A DNA stretch of 64,000 nt from Lichenostomus cassidix (lineage: Eukaryota > Chordata > Aves > Passeriformes > Meliphagidae): NCBI GenBank assembly GCA_008360975.2, contig VLJF02000046.1:3224001-3288000 (forward strand), in the 5' to 3' direction. The notes under the pieces are model-generated. The model was not told where the DNA came from and searched no databases. It saw nothing but the letters and a program-made list of their open reading frames with translations. Shown one piece after another: positions 45,290 to 56,244 of the stretch. Position 1 is the first letter of the stretch. Each line of letters begins with the position of its first letter. The translations under genes were made by a program, and so were the position numbers.

Positions 45290-45971
45290 ACAACAGGCCC
45301 TGAGCCAAAGGTGACCTCTCAATGAAACTTCCAACCAAACATTATCTTTGTATCTCCTCATTAACAAAGTAGTATTAGCAAAATGATCTTTGTAGCTGTT
45401 CATTGGTGAAACATGGATTTACTGTTCTGTATGTAAAAACCAGACAAGGCCCCATCTGACCTTGTTTGGGGTGTAGATCAAAGTCAACTCCATTGGTTCC
45501 TCCTTGAGCCCTGGCAAGACTTTGGGAGAAGCCAAGAGGAGGATGAAACCAGATGTTCCTGCACTAGCAGTGCTGTCAGTGTGTTTATTCAGCACTGTCA
45601 CAGCTGGGCCCTCTCCCAGCCAGGCTGGAAGCCTCACCTGTGGGTGGATGCACCTGCAGGAATTGCCAGTTGTTGGGAGTGGCTCTGCAGTCCTTGGCTG
45701 TGACAGCTTCCCCAGCTGATGAGGGGATCTGGGTGATGGTAAAGTCTGAGGGTAACTGGTGATGGATCTTTCTTCATCACTGCAGGCAATCTTTGGTAGT
45801 GCTGATTGGGTGCATTGCCGAGTTTCTCCTTTTGTAATTCTTTGCAAATGGTTTTGTACATTGCTGAACTTATCCTTTTGTCATTCTCTGCAGTTTTGCA
45901 ATTATATAAATTACACTGTTCCTTCAGTTGGTGTCTGTGTCTTTGGTCCTGACCTTGCCCACCAGCAAAAC
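45290..45971 (+). repeat. 3' LTR of the gammaretrovirus-like provirus
   Basis: This is the partner of 41636-42296. Divergence is concentrated at the two ends (for example TTAGCAAAATGATC near 45372), while the middle 300 bp are nearly identical. Confidence 0.75.
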
Positions 45972-46399
45972 AGGGCCCCTCCTGCCTCAGTGTTACCTGG
46001 GAAGACAAAAACCATCACTCCAAATGCTGCCCTTTCCTCCTTGTTCCCCCACTTTATACACTGAGCGTGATGTCCTATGATCTGGGATATCCCTGGGGTC
46101 AGCTGGGGTCACCTGTCCTGCCTGTGTCTCCTCCCAACCCCCACGGACCCCCAGCCCCTCCCCAGCATGGCTGGATGAGGGGCAGGAAAGGCCTTGGCTC
46201 TGTGCAAGCTTAGCAAGAACAAAACCATCTCTGTGTGATCAACCCTGTGCTCAGCACAGCCCCAAACAGCCCCAGAGAGAGCCCTGGCAAGGAAATTCCC
46301 TCTGCCCCACCCAAACCAGCACCCCATGGCCATCCCCCATCACCATGGCTCCAAGGGTTCCTTTTCATGTCCTGACCCTGGCCAGGGGACCTTGGGATG

Positions 46400-46832
46400 G
46401 TTGCCATGGCAGCCAGCTGTGGCACAGTGCTCATGTCCATGGCAACACAGCCCAGCCCGGCCCTGAGTGCAGGTGACAGTGACAATCCCCATCACAGCAG
46501 GTGCCATGAACCCAACCTCAGCAAAGTGTCTCCTGCAGGTTGTCCTAGGATTGGAGAGTAGAACAGGGCTTTGTGCTGGTTGCCATGGCAACCTCTGTAC
46601 CAATGATGCCCTATGGTGGTTGCCATGGCAACTTCTGTACCAATGATGCCCTGTGGTGGTTGCCATGGCAACCTCTGTACCAATGATGCCCTATGGTGGT
46701 TGCCATGGCACCCGAGCCCAGCAGTGTCTCAGTGCAAGTGTCCCTGCCATCAGTCCCTCCAAGGGGTTTCCATGGCAACTGCCATGCCAGGTGACCCAGG
46801 TGTCACATCCCAGTGCTGGTTGCCATGGAAAC
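46400..46832. promoter_or_regulatory. Cluster of RFX X-box palindromes in a 40-bp minisatellite
   Basis: GTTGCCATGGCAAC, a perfect X-box for RFX transcription factors, occurs at 46579-46592, 46619-46632 and 46659-46672. Variants lie at 46400-46413, 46699-46712, 46766-46779 and 46819-46832 (GTTGCCATGGAAAC). The central copies repeat every 40 bp exactly with the spacer CTCTGTACCAATGATGCC. RFX proteins control ciliary and MHC class II genes. Binding here is inferred from the motif. Confidence 0.65.
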
Positions 46833-46839
46833 AGTCCCC

Positions 46840-47629
46840 AGCACTGACCCTTTCTGTCAGGCTGACCTGGCCTTTGGCCCTGGCACTGGGCTTTGCTGCT
46901 GGTTCCGCGGCGCCTGCCCAGCCAGCGCGGCACAGGGCAGGTGGCCATGGCACAAACCCCAGCCATGGATCCCCTGTGCCTCTGGGCAGTGACACCAGCC
47001 CTGAGCAATGGGCTGCTGCCGTGGGCTCAGTGAAGTGACCACGGCAACAGCCCCTTGCAATGCCCAGTGCAGGTTGGGATGAGAATCCACCCTCAGCCTG
47101 GCCCAGGGCAGGGCTGCAGTGCCCTTCCCAGCAGCCTGGCTGCACTGCAGCACTTCCAGGGCTCTCTGCATTTCCCTTCCCTCACTCTTGGCTCACTCAC
47201 ACACCTCCCAACAACCCCTTGGTGCTTTGAGCTGCAGGGAGTTCAAAGCTTCTCTGTCCTTCAGCAGTTGGTCTAATTGTGCCTTCAGCCAACTCTGGAT
47301 TTGTGTTTATTGTAGAACTTCCTGTGTGTCCAAAACATTCCTTGCAGAGTTCTGCCTGGCTTGGGGAAGGGGAACCTCCTTGGTGGCAGCTTGGGCTTGG
47401 CACACACTTGAGGAGAGTGTCTGTTTTCAGTGGGGAAACTCAGAAATTTAGAAGTTTTAGATTGCTTCAAAAAAATATTTCTCCATATCTATGATAGGAA
47501 ACCTTCCTAATGAACTGCACTAGACCAGAGGGAAATCAAGGCAGAGCCATGGTTTGTCAGGACTTGCTTGATCCTAATGAGCCCTGTGGTGCATTTGGTG
47601 CTGAGCCCTTGAACCTCAGGGCAAACCTG
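46840..47629. other. Unassigned sequence
   Basis: A small CpG-enriched patch lies at 46900-46990, next to the X-box cluster. No exon or tandem repeat is recognised. Confidence 0.35.
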
Positions 47630-48220
47630 AGAGGAGATTGCACAAACCTTTCCAGGAGTCAAAGTCAGAAGAAAAACCCAAAGTGTCTCCAAGCATTAAT
47701 GGTTCCCACTGAGGTCCATAACCAACAGAGGATCCTCCTGGACTCCTTGGAGGAGAGAACTGAAGGCCATGATTGCACAAAAACCTCTCAGAGACTCAGT
47801 GTAGAAAGGAAAATCCAAAGTACCTTAAAAATCCTTGAGTATCTCGAAGCATTAATGAGCCCCACTGAGTATCATTACTAACAAGGGCTCTCAAGGGACT
47901 AATTAAAGCAGATAATTGGAGGCCAGGATTCCACAAAGCTCTCAGAGACTCAGTGTCAAAAAGAAGGACTTTAATAAACCCTGAGTACCTTGAAGCATTA
48001 ATGAGCCCCACTGAGTGTTGTTACTGACAGAGAATCTCAAGGGACTCGTTACAGCAGATAATTGGAGGCCATGATTGCACAAAGCTCTCAGAGAGTCCAA
48101 GGCAAAAGCAAAACCCAAAGTTCTTTGACAAACCTGCAGTCCCTGGGAGCATGAAGGAGCCCCCAGGGCCATTCCTGACCAAGGCTCCCCAGGGACTCCT
48201 TCCAGCAGACCCCTGAGGCC
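47630..48220 (+). repeat. Four-copy tandem repeat of about 135-156 bp
   Basis: Units start at about 47636, 47771, 47927 and 48073 with GATTGCACAAA. They include CTCTCAGAGACTCAGTGT and GAAGCATTAATGAGCCCCAC. The units are diverged by substitutions and indels. Single related units occur at 51.1 kb and 60.1 kb. Confidence 0.8.
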
Positions 48221-48520
48221 AGCAGTGCAGGGAGGCAAAGACTCTGTGCAGGCAGCTCAGGTGCTGAGCACAGCCTGGGCTGGGTGGAGGCAGCAGAAAG
48301 GCCAAGGGCTGAGCCCCAGCTAGGGGAAGGCAGATCCTGTCCTTCCCGCCTTGCTCAGGGCTCTGCTGGGGCACTGGGATGTGGGGGAGGATGCTGAGGG
48401 CAGGACAAGGGGGTGACAGTGCCCAGCCTTGCTGGGGCTGTGCCAGGAGCCCCAGTGCCTCAGGACAAGGTGTCTCCTGACAGCCCTTGGTGGCAAAGTT
48501 GAGAGAATGAGCTCTACAAT
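48170..48520 (+). repeat. Y repeat unit, copy 1, forward
   Basis: The words GCTGAGCCCCAGC, AGGCAGATCCTGTCC and GGGGCACTGG are collinear with 60.23-60.45 kb and inverted in 50.7-51.0 kb. It is GC-rich and non-coding. Confidence 0.65.
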
Positions 48521-48789
48521 CAAATTGCAATTGGGTAAAATATGTCAGGAAACCTCCTTGACCTGGCCAAGCCTTACCTGTGGCTCCACTTCAAAGCACA
48601 ATTCAGCTGTGGGACACCAGCAAAATCATATCCTATGAGTTGCTCTGTGGTCAACCCTACCAAGTGCCACATTGCAGAAAACACATGCGTAAAATGAGGG
48701 GTTGATTTGAATAATTCTTTCATTTCTCTTAGTAAAACCTTACGGGATTTGCACCAAGCAGTGGAGATCTCCAGACTGATGGGATTGGA

Positions 48790-49160
48790 CACACCAGGAC
48801 ACAAGTTCCAACCATGAGATTGGAACTGCTTGAAACCCTGGGGAATTGCTCTGCTCCAGCCAAAGGGGAAGGGACCTTTCCAAGTGCTATTGACAACTTT
48901 TTACAATGCACAGCTCAAGATGGCACCTGCTGGGGATTTGAAGAAATCTGGACCACACTTCCTTCATGGTTACTCAGCTGGACTGGGTTAAAACATCTGT
49001 TTATAATGGTCACCATAATAATTGCTGCATGGTTTTAGCTTTCATCAAGATTCAGTGTTGTAGCTTTTTTAATGCCTTGTGGTATAAAATGAAATAGAGA
49101 TATTGAGAGATCAGTTCCCATCAGGAACTTAGTCTCAAGAAAAGGAAAGACTTGATAAGG
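48790..49160 (+). pseudogene. Retroviral remnant: integrase end joined to envelope end
   Basis: One frame contains a GPFQVLLTTF motif typical of a gammaretrovirus-type integrase C-terminus (about 48850-48900). Another frame runs into WLLSWTGLKHLF and a hydrophobic membrane-like end with a stop at 49036-49038. A purine-rich stretch near 49138-49150 follows, as before a 3' LTR, but no LTR is present. Most of the envelope is deleted between the two parts. The element is related to the provirus at 41.6-46 kb. Confidence 0.6.
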
Positions 49161-49176
49161 ACAGTAGACCACACCA

Positions 49177-49375
49177 GTCTCACCAGGGCCTGGGCCCCAA
49201 AGGACACAAGACCTGATGGTTTGTGGTTCCCACTCCAGTATGTGGCACTTGGACCTTCCTCTTTACCCAGAGCAGAGAGAGCTCCCTTGTCCCAGAAAGG
49301 CAATGGAGGGATTCAGAAAACAGTACAGGCTGTGGGGATCAGTTCCAGGGCACAGCCAGGGATGGGCACTGACCA
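49177..49375 (-). repeat. X repeat fragment, copy 6, reversed
   Basis: The stretch around TTGTGGTTCCCACTCCAGT and GGCTGTGGGGATCAG matches 24395-24590 with about 10-15% difference. Only the tail of X is present. Confidence 0.7.
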
Positions 49376-49850
49376 TCACCTGTTGATACATGACCAGCTC
49401 TTTCATCTGCTTTTTTTCTCTGTTTTCTCAATGTTTGCTCTTTCACAACCCACCATGGTGCCACCCTCTCCCTTCTTGTGGTCCTTTCCTACACATCCCA
49501 TGGAGAATCTTGCACATTCCCCAGATCCCTTTTCTGGATGCCCATCATGAGTCTCAGACCCCAAGGCAGAAACCCCCATGCTCAGCCGTGAGGTCAGCAT
49601 GGGAATTTCTGCCATTGTCCTACTTGGTGAACCTTTCACACCAAGTTGTTGGATCTTGCTTTCAGTTTCTTTACCTTTTGGGTATTGAATGGTTCCTCTA
49701 TAAACCTGGCAATTAATGTATCTGGTATGGCAATTCTTCCCTTTTTGTGGAAATATTGGGGTCGAGGTCACATTACAAGCTGACATGGTTCATGTAGGTA
49801 TTTGCAGCCCTGTGGAGAAAGATTTGGGGATATAAGATTAAAAAAATTAT
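49376..49850. other. Unassigned sequence
   Basis: The composition is ordinary. The open frame at 49403-49786 on the minus strand has no recognisable domain. Confidence 0.35.
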
Positions 49851-50135
49851 AATATGCTTTGTGTTAGAAGAGATCTAAAAGAGCCTCTGGTCCAACTGCC
49901 CTTCCGTTAGCCTGGGATAGCTTCCCTAGTTCAGGCTGAACAAAGCTCCTGCCCTTGGACACTTCCAGGAATATGGTTTCCACTCCAGGGATGGCAACCT
50001 GTGCCAGTGTCCTGCCAACTTCATTGTAAAATATTTTTTCCTTACATCCAACCTAAATGTGCCCTTGTTAAGCATAAATATCTTTTGTCTTGTTCTGCCA
50101 ATGCAACCCCTGGCAAAAAATGTCTTTCTGTCTTT
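49851..50135 (-). mobile_element. CR1: CR1 LINE fragment, reversed
   Basis: TTCCACTCCAGGGATGGCAA, the following Cys-rich CR1 stretch and TTCCTTACATCCAACCTAAA are hallmarks of CR1 read backwards, about 100-350 bp from its 3' end. Confidence 0.75.
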
Positions 50136-50514
50136 CCTGGACCAAGAGCAGGACATTTTAATGGCAAAATGCCCTGGGGAGGTCCAAGAGATGTCCCAGG
50201 GAATGGTTTGGAGGCCACAAGTTTGGACCACTCTATAGGGAATCAAAGCCCTGGGCTCAGTGGTTTAGAGACTGAGGACAGAACAGGAGTAGCATGAGAG
50301 GGCTTGAAAGGTGGATTCAGAGATATGGGAGCTTTTTCTTCATAGTTGAAATGAGCATGAGAAAGAAACAATGTCAGCAAGGGCAGCAGGGTCGGTCTAG
50401 AGTGGAGAGGAGGAAAATGGAATTTCCCTCCCATGGCAGTGCTGTGGTGCAACACATCCCCCAGAAGGAGTCTGGATCAGCCCAAGGCTCTGTGTGCCAA
50501 GGCAGAGGCAGGCA
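50136..50514. other. Unassigned spacer
   Basis: No repeat or gene is recognised in this interval. Confidence 0.35.
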
Positions 50515-51245
50515 GGACGCAGAGCTGTCAGCAAAGGAAGGGCCAGCGAGGTGGGGCAGCCGGGGGATGACGACAGCCTGCAGGGACAGAGGCACAGGGC
50601 ATGGACAGCGTAGGACAGCCTGGGCTGGAGAGGGCAGAGGGATGTGCAGGAGCTGCAAGGCCCTGACAGAGCCAACTTGTGCAGCACTTTGGCCATGGCT
50701 GCTGTCCCTGGCCCTGAGGCCATGAGGAGGACACAAGTGACCCTTGCAGCCCTGGGGCCTCATTGCCTCCTTGTCCCTGCCCAGCAGCCTGGCAGGGGCT
50801 GCCCCATGGTCCTGCCCTTGGCATTGCACATCCCCACATGCCAGTGCCCCAGGAAGAGCCCTGAGCACTGAGGGAGGGACAGGATCTGCCTTGCCAGGGG
50901 CTGGGGCTCAGGCCTTGGCCCTTTGCATTCCTGAAACACATCCAGGTTTGCTCAGCATCAGAGACACCTTTGCCTTGTTTGTCCCCAGCTGTCATCACTG
51001 CCTCCAGTGTTCTGCTCTTACAGGATGCCGAGGGCACTTTCTCAGTTGCGTTCCTCAGTGGGACCCATTATAAGTAAAGGAAACTTTGGCCTTTCAATCT
51101 GACTTTGAATTCTTGAGAAGTTTTTTGAACACTCTCTCAGAGACTGATTCTCATGTAAACAACCCCAAAGCCCTGAGAGGGTCATTAAAGTCCTTGTGCT
51201 GTTGCTGTGCTGCTGAGCTGGGCTGGGCTCCTGGCACAGAGGGAA
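50515..51245 (-). repeat. Y repeat unit, copy 2, reversed arm
   Basis: This is the reverse complement of about 59936-60685: GTCATCCCCCGGCTGCCCC-type words, the GCCCCTGGCAAGGCAG region, and at the far end the stretch around CTGCTGAGCTGGGCTGGGCT. The two arms enclose 8.7 kb that includes the olfactory receptor. Confidence 0.8.
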
Positions 51246-52842
51246 CTCCTGGCAACCAAGAAGAGCTTCAAAAAGACATTTCTCCTAAGGAGCAGTTTCT
51301 CTCCCAGCCCAGCAGGGCTGAGGGTGCTGCCTGCAGATACCTGAGAGGAGTGAAGCAGGCAGAGGCTTAAAGCAACTGGAAGGACAATTCTGAGCTTATT
51401 CATGGAGAAATCTTCACAACTTCTGACACAGTAAGTCTCTGGCTGCAGGGATCTCCTAAAGCTGACACATGACAGCACTGATATGACTGTAAGGATGGCT
51501 CTGCTGGTGTTTCTGGTTTGGGCGAGGATGTGCTGCAGAGCGGGGCTGCCCTGGGCACCGTCAGAGGGACAGGGCAGGACAGCTCCTGCTGCCAGGGATG
51601 GCTGCAGGCTGGGAAGGTGGGGGTGCAGCCAGGGGTGCCCAGGGCTGTCCTGCAGAGCAGCTCCTGCAGCCCTGAGGGCTCTTTGCCAGGGCAGGGGATC
51701 TGCCAGCTGCCCTGAGCAGCAGAGCTCTTGTGTCCCCTGGCAGCCAGCACAGCCCTCAGCCCGGGGGCTCGGGGCCCTCAGTCCCCTCCTGGGCCGGCAG
51801 AGCAGCACCAGAGATGAAGGGCATCTCTCCTGCCATTGCCCATTCCCTGCTGACCAGGGCCTGAGGGCGACTGTCCTGCACTGCTGCTGCCTGCAAGGGG
51901 CTGTGCAGGGCTGGGCAGGGAAAGGCTTTTCCTCAGGGCTCGGCTGTCTCTCTCCTTGCCTTGCTCAGCTGCTCCTGGCATTGCTGACAGGCTCTCTGGC
52001 AATGGCAGTTGCAGCTGCAGGGTCAGGCGCAGCCCTTGGGGCTCCTCCTGTGCAGGGTGAGCACAGCAATGAGGTGTCCCAGCTCCCTCTGCCCTGGGCA
52101 GCTCTGGGCAGGGCAGGCTGGCAGGCTGGCAATGAAATGACTCTCCTCAAGCAGTTCCATGGCCAGGACCCTTGGTGTGTCCTCGGGGTGTCCATCCAAG
52201 CTGGGAGCTGCCTTCCAGGGGACACTGGGGGACAGGAGTGTCCTTGGCCAGCAGTGAGGCTGAGACTCTGAGAAAGGCTGAGCCATTTGGCTCTGCTGTG
52301 AGTCCCTCTGCTCTCAGCTGTGTCAGAGTGAGTTTTAGGGGAACACAGTGAGTGCCCTTGATCTCAGAAAGGGCAGCTGGGAACAGATGGAGCAACAGAG
52401 CAGCTCCCCTCACCCTTCACTGAGTTACAGCCAATCCTCCTGCCTTGCACAGTTCTCTCTGTTCTCCCTGAGCACAGCAGGAGATCCTCTCAAACTGCCT
52501 TTGGCTGTCACTGTTCCTTAGCCCTGGGACAGGAGATGCTGCCAAGCTCCTCTGCCTTAGGGGCAGTTTGGTCTGACACAGTCCAACCCAGGACTGGTCC
52601 CTGTCCCCCATTCCCATGACCCCACTGCTGCAGAGCAGAGCTGACTCCTCGGTGTCCATGGGCAGAGCCACTGCTTGTCACAGCAACATGGCCAGATCCC
52701 AGCAGAGCTGCAGGCATGGGGCTGGAGGAAGAGCTCTGAGAAAAGGGAAATTGGGTGGCACAGTATGGGAGGGCTGGGGGAAAGGGCTTGTTCTTTGCTC
52801 AGGAAAGTCTACCTGACTTGTCACTTTCTCCTCCATGAACAG
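51246..52842. other. Unassigned sequence upstream of the olfactory receptor
   Basis: GC-rich with overlapping open frames and no domain I recognise. A non-coding 5' exon of the receptor may lie here, but it cannot be located from sequence alone. A splice acceptor (CTCCATGAACAG) ends at 52842. Confidence 0.4.
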
Positions 52843-52865
52843 GTCCCTGTGGCCAGAGGATCAAA

Positions 52866-53798
52866 ATGTCCAACAGCAGCTCCATCAGCCACTTCCTCCT
52901 CCTGCCATTCGCAGACACACGGCAGCTGCAGCTCCTGCACTTCTGCCTCTTCCTGGGCATCTCCCTGGCTGCCCTCCTGGCCAACAGCCTCATCATCAGC
53001 GCCGTAGCCTGGAACCACCTCCTGCACACCCCCATGTTCTTCTTCCTGCTCAACCTGGCCCTCACTGACCTGGGCTCCATCTGCACCACCGTCCCCAAAG
53101 CCATGCACAATTCCCTCTGGGACACCAGGGACATCTCCTACTCAGGATGTGCTGCACAGCTCTTTTTCTTTCTTTTCTTCATTTCAGCAGAGTTTTCCCT
53201 CCTCACCATCATGAGCTATGACCGCTATGTGTCCATCTGCAAACCCCTGCACTATGGGACCCTCCTGGGCAGCAGAGCTTGTGCCCACATGGCAGCAGCT
53301 GCCTGGGCCAGTGGCTTTCTCAATGCTCTGCTGCACACAGCCAATACATTTTCCCTGCCCCTGTGCCATGGCAATATGCTGGGGCAGTTCTTTTGTGAAG
53401 TGCCCCAAATCTTAAAGCTCTCCTGCTCCAAATCCAGCCTCAGGGAACTGGGGCTTATTGTGGTTAGTGTCTGTTTGGTATTTGGTTGTTTTGTGTTCAT
53501 AGTTTTCTCCTATGTGCAGATCATCAGGGCTGTGCTGAGGATCCCCTCTGAGCAGGGACGGCACAAAGCCTTTTCCACATGCCTCCCTCACCTGGCTGTG
53601 GTCTCCCTGTTCCTCAGCACTGGCATTTTTGCCTACCTGAAGCCTCCCTCCATCTCCTCCCCATCCCTGGATCTGGCAGTGTCAGTTCTGTACTCAGTGG
53701 TGCCTCCAGTACTGAACCCTCTCATCTACAGCCTGAGGAACCAGGAGCTCAAGGCTGCAGTGAGGAGACTGATGACTGGACGATTTCAGAATCATTAA
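52866..53798 (+). CDS. Olfactory receptor, OR14-type, intact single exon
   Basis: This 310-residue seven-transmembrane odorant receptor couples to the olfactory G protein in sensory cilia. The ATG at 52866 lies 23 bp after a splice acceptor, as in ORs with a non-coding first exon. Visible motifs are an N-glycosylation site NSS at residue 3, N40 in TM1 (the preceding residue is Ala rather than the usual Gly), LHTPMFFFL (53-61), C95 and C177 for the extracellular disulfide, SYDRYVSIC (117-125) in place of MAYDRYVAIC, KAFSTC (235-240) and NPLIYSLRN (284-292). The length and motifs fit the OR14 (gamma-c) clade that is greatly expanded in birds. There is no frameshift or stop. The SYDRYVS variant is unusual but retains DRY. 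Confidence 0.93.
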   Translation: MSNSSSISHFLLLPFADTRQLQLLHFCLFLGISLAALLANSLIISAVAWNHLLHTPMFFFLLNLALTDLGSICTTVPKAMHNSLWDTRDISYSGCAAQLFFFLFFISAEFSLLTIMSYDRYVSICKPLHYGTLLGSRACAHMAAAAWASGFLNALLHTANTFSLPLCHGNMLGQFFCEVPQILKLSCSKSSLRELGLIVVSVCLVFGCFVFIVFSYVQIIRAVLRIPSEQGRHKAFSTCLPHLAVVSLFLSTGIFAYLKPPSISSPSLDLAVSVLYSVVPPVLNPLIYSLRNQELKAAVRRLMTGRFQNH

Positions 53799-53934
53799 AC
53801 TGGTTACCAAATTCTTCAAATTGCTTGTTATATTAGTCATCTTTGGTTTGGTTGTGAGGCTTTTTCCCTTTGTTTTAGTTTTTTACCATCCAGAAATAAA
53901 AGTCGTTGTGCCATTTCTCATTTTGTTTGTTGTG

Positions 53935-54240
53935 GTGAGCACAGACTTTTCCCATGAGAAATCTTTCTCTTTTCTTCCTGTGTTTTATAAACAAAGATGC
54001 AGTTTGGATGTTATTAAAACAGTGTCTCAAGATATGAATGATTCAAGCCGGCCAATCAACCTGGGGGAAGGTTTTGAATTGGCCCAATCCGAGTGATCTT
54101 TGAAAGTCTATATAAGTTGGAATTAATTAATAAATATGACACAATTCACCACACATTTGAGCCTCAGTTTCTCTCTCTACTAGCGGTTCAACAGCAACAG
54201 TTTGTATCCACCTTTGTGGTCTCCACAAGCTGTGTCAATG
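53935..54240 (+). repeat. Possible LTR-like promoter segment downstream of the receptor
   Basis: TCTATATAAG (near 54107) is followed within 30 bp by AATAAAT (near 54130) and then a CACACATTTGAGCC stretch. This close TATA-to-AATAAA spacing resembles the U3/R part of a retroviral LTR. No ends or partner are identified. Confidence 0.3.
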
Positions 54241-55627
54241 ACGAGCTGCACTCTTGGTGGCTTCAAACGAACGAAAGGATCTCCCAGCCAAGTTTTCACC
54301 AGAGATCCCCTTCTGTTCCCTTCTGTGGAGCTGCAGCAGCAATGTCTGTGTGCAGAGCTGGGGCAGATCAGGGGTGGCACAGCAGCTGTGCCAAGGAGCA
54401 GCAGCACTTGGTGTTGCCAGTGCTCCCGTGCCACTGCCCCGCTGCCCTGCTGCCCCTCGTGTTGCTGTAGGGCCTGAGTGCTCTCGGGGTCGCTGCCAGT
54501 GCTGGGGGTGGCAGTGCCGGGGCTGCAGCAGGGACAGGCCATGGGCACTGCTGGGGCACAGCTGACGCCTCAGGGCAGGGCCTGGGGGCTCGAGGCTCCT
54601 TGCCCAGGGTCTCTCCAGAACACGCCCAGGCCAATGCTGAGCAGAGAAAACCCCCGTGAGCAGCTGCAGGGTGGCCGTGGGCAGGCTGGGGGCAAACAGC
54701 ATGGCTGGGGCTCTGCAAGGTCCCTGGGGGAGCCGGGAAGGAGCAGCAGAGCAGGGGCTGATCCATCCCCACTGCGCTGGACAGCCCAGGGCAGCGTCCC
54801 AGAGCGTCCTCATGGAGCTGCCAACAACATCCCCCCTTGGCAGCCCTGGCCTCTCCCCCAGCTCCCAGAGCTGCTTGAGCCTTCCAGGCAGAGACACGGC
54901 AGCACTGGCTCAGGAGCCCTGTTTGCATTGCACACAGCAGGCGTGAGCACCCCATGGGGTTGGTGTGGGGAGATGAACCTGAGAGAGCACAAACACCATC
55001 AGCCCTGGGGGCCAGCAAGGGCTGGGCATGGGAGGGAAACCACTCAGCTTTGTTGTGACCTCAGAAGTCAGCCAGAAAGTTTGTTCCCATGAGCTGTGAG
55101 TTTCCTGTCCCACTGCAGACATTGTTGCTCAGAGCCAGGGATGCTTGGCAGCCACCCCCAAACAGCCCTGAGCATTTCCTTTGCTTCACCTTTGCTTTCT
55201 TTCCTCTTTCCTGCTCCACATTTCTTCCCCTTGCCTATCCCTGTCCCCTCCCCTGCGAACAGCCCATCTCTGTTTGCCCTTTCCTCTCTGGCCCCACTCC
55301 CCATTTCAGTTCCTGACTTGGCACCATGGGAACATCCCTTGGTGAGCAGGATCATCCTACAAGTGCTTCATGAATTGTCTGCAGGGTCCTGCAGTGCCTC
55401 GTGCTGTTCCCTTGCCAGAGGCAGCACAGGCCAGGGGGGCACATCTGGACTGCTGTGTGTGGCTGTGAGGCTCCCTGTTGTGGGGCAGTGAGGAGGAGCT
55501 GGAGAGGCTCTGCAGGACTGACAGGATGGGCTTTGGGGCCTGTGGGGAGAAGCTGAGGGCCATGGGCTGCTGGACCTTCTGAAGAGGAGGCCCAGGGCTC
55601 ATCCTGCAACTGCTTCAAGGGTGCTTT
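54241..55627. other. Unassigned GC-rich sequence
   Basis: Many overlapping open frames arise from composition. A C/T-rich stretch lies at 55180-55300. No gene or named repeat is recognised. Confidence 0.35.
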
Positions 55628-56235
55628 CAGAGAATCATAGAATCAACCAGGCTGGAAAAGACCTTTATGATCATCAAGTCCATCCTGTGACCTAACACCA
55701 CCTTGTCTGCCCTGAGCCTCCTCTTCTCCGGGATAAACAACCCCAGCTCCAAACTCAGCCACTCCTCACAGCACTTGTGTTCCAGACCCTTCCCCAGCCT
55801 TGTTGCCCTTCTCTGGACATGCTCCAGCCCCTCAATATCCTTCCTAAACTGGGGGCCCAGAACTGGACACAGCACTCGAGGTGAGGCCTCACCAGTGCCG
55901 AGTACAGGGGAAGAATCACTGCCCTGCTCCTGCTGGCCACACCATTCCTGATCCAGGCCAGCTGCCATTGGCCTCCTTGGCCACCTGGGCACACTGCTGG
56001 CTCATGTCCAGCCTGCTGTCCATCAGTGCCCCCAGGTCCCTTTCTGCCTGGCCACTGTCCAGCCACTCTGTCCCCAGCCTGTACCACTGCAGGGGTTGTT
56101 GTGGCCAAAGTGCAGGACCTGGCACTTGGTCTTGTTAAAGCTCACATTGCTGAATTTGGCCCCTGGATCCAGCCTGTCCAGGTCCCTCTGCAGAGCCCTC
56201 CTTCCCTCCAGCAGATCCACACTCACACCCAGCTG
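55628..56235 (-). mobile_element. CR1: CR1 LINE, 3' 600 bp, reversed
   Basis: It starts with the tail AGAATCATAGAATCA and reads backward through the CR1 3' end into the end of ORF2, whose minus-strand frame contains [16 protein letters not shown], a conserved CR1 reverse-transcriptase C-terminal phrase. The frame is broken by frameshifts. It is inverted relative to 57256-58110. Confidence 0.88.
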
Positions 56236-56244
56236 AGTTGGTTT

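Larger units (their letters stand above)
41636..45971 (+). mobile_element. Decayed gammaretrovirus-like provirus with both LTRs
   Basis: Two direct repeats of about 660-690 bp (41636-42296 and 45290-45971) bracket about 3 kb. Internal remnants run in retroviral order on the plus strand: a fragment with the integrase C-terminal GP motif context (about 43790-43870), then envelope transmembrane-subunit sequence near 44731-44985, then a purine-rich stretch near 45053-45070. No gag or reverse transcriptase is recognisable, so most of the coding region is deleted or decayed. Exact LTR ends and target duplication could not be fixed because AGGCCTGA precedes both repeats. Confidence 0.75.
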
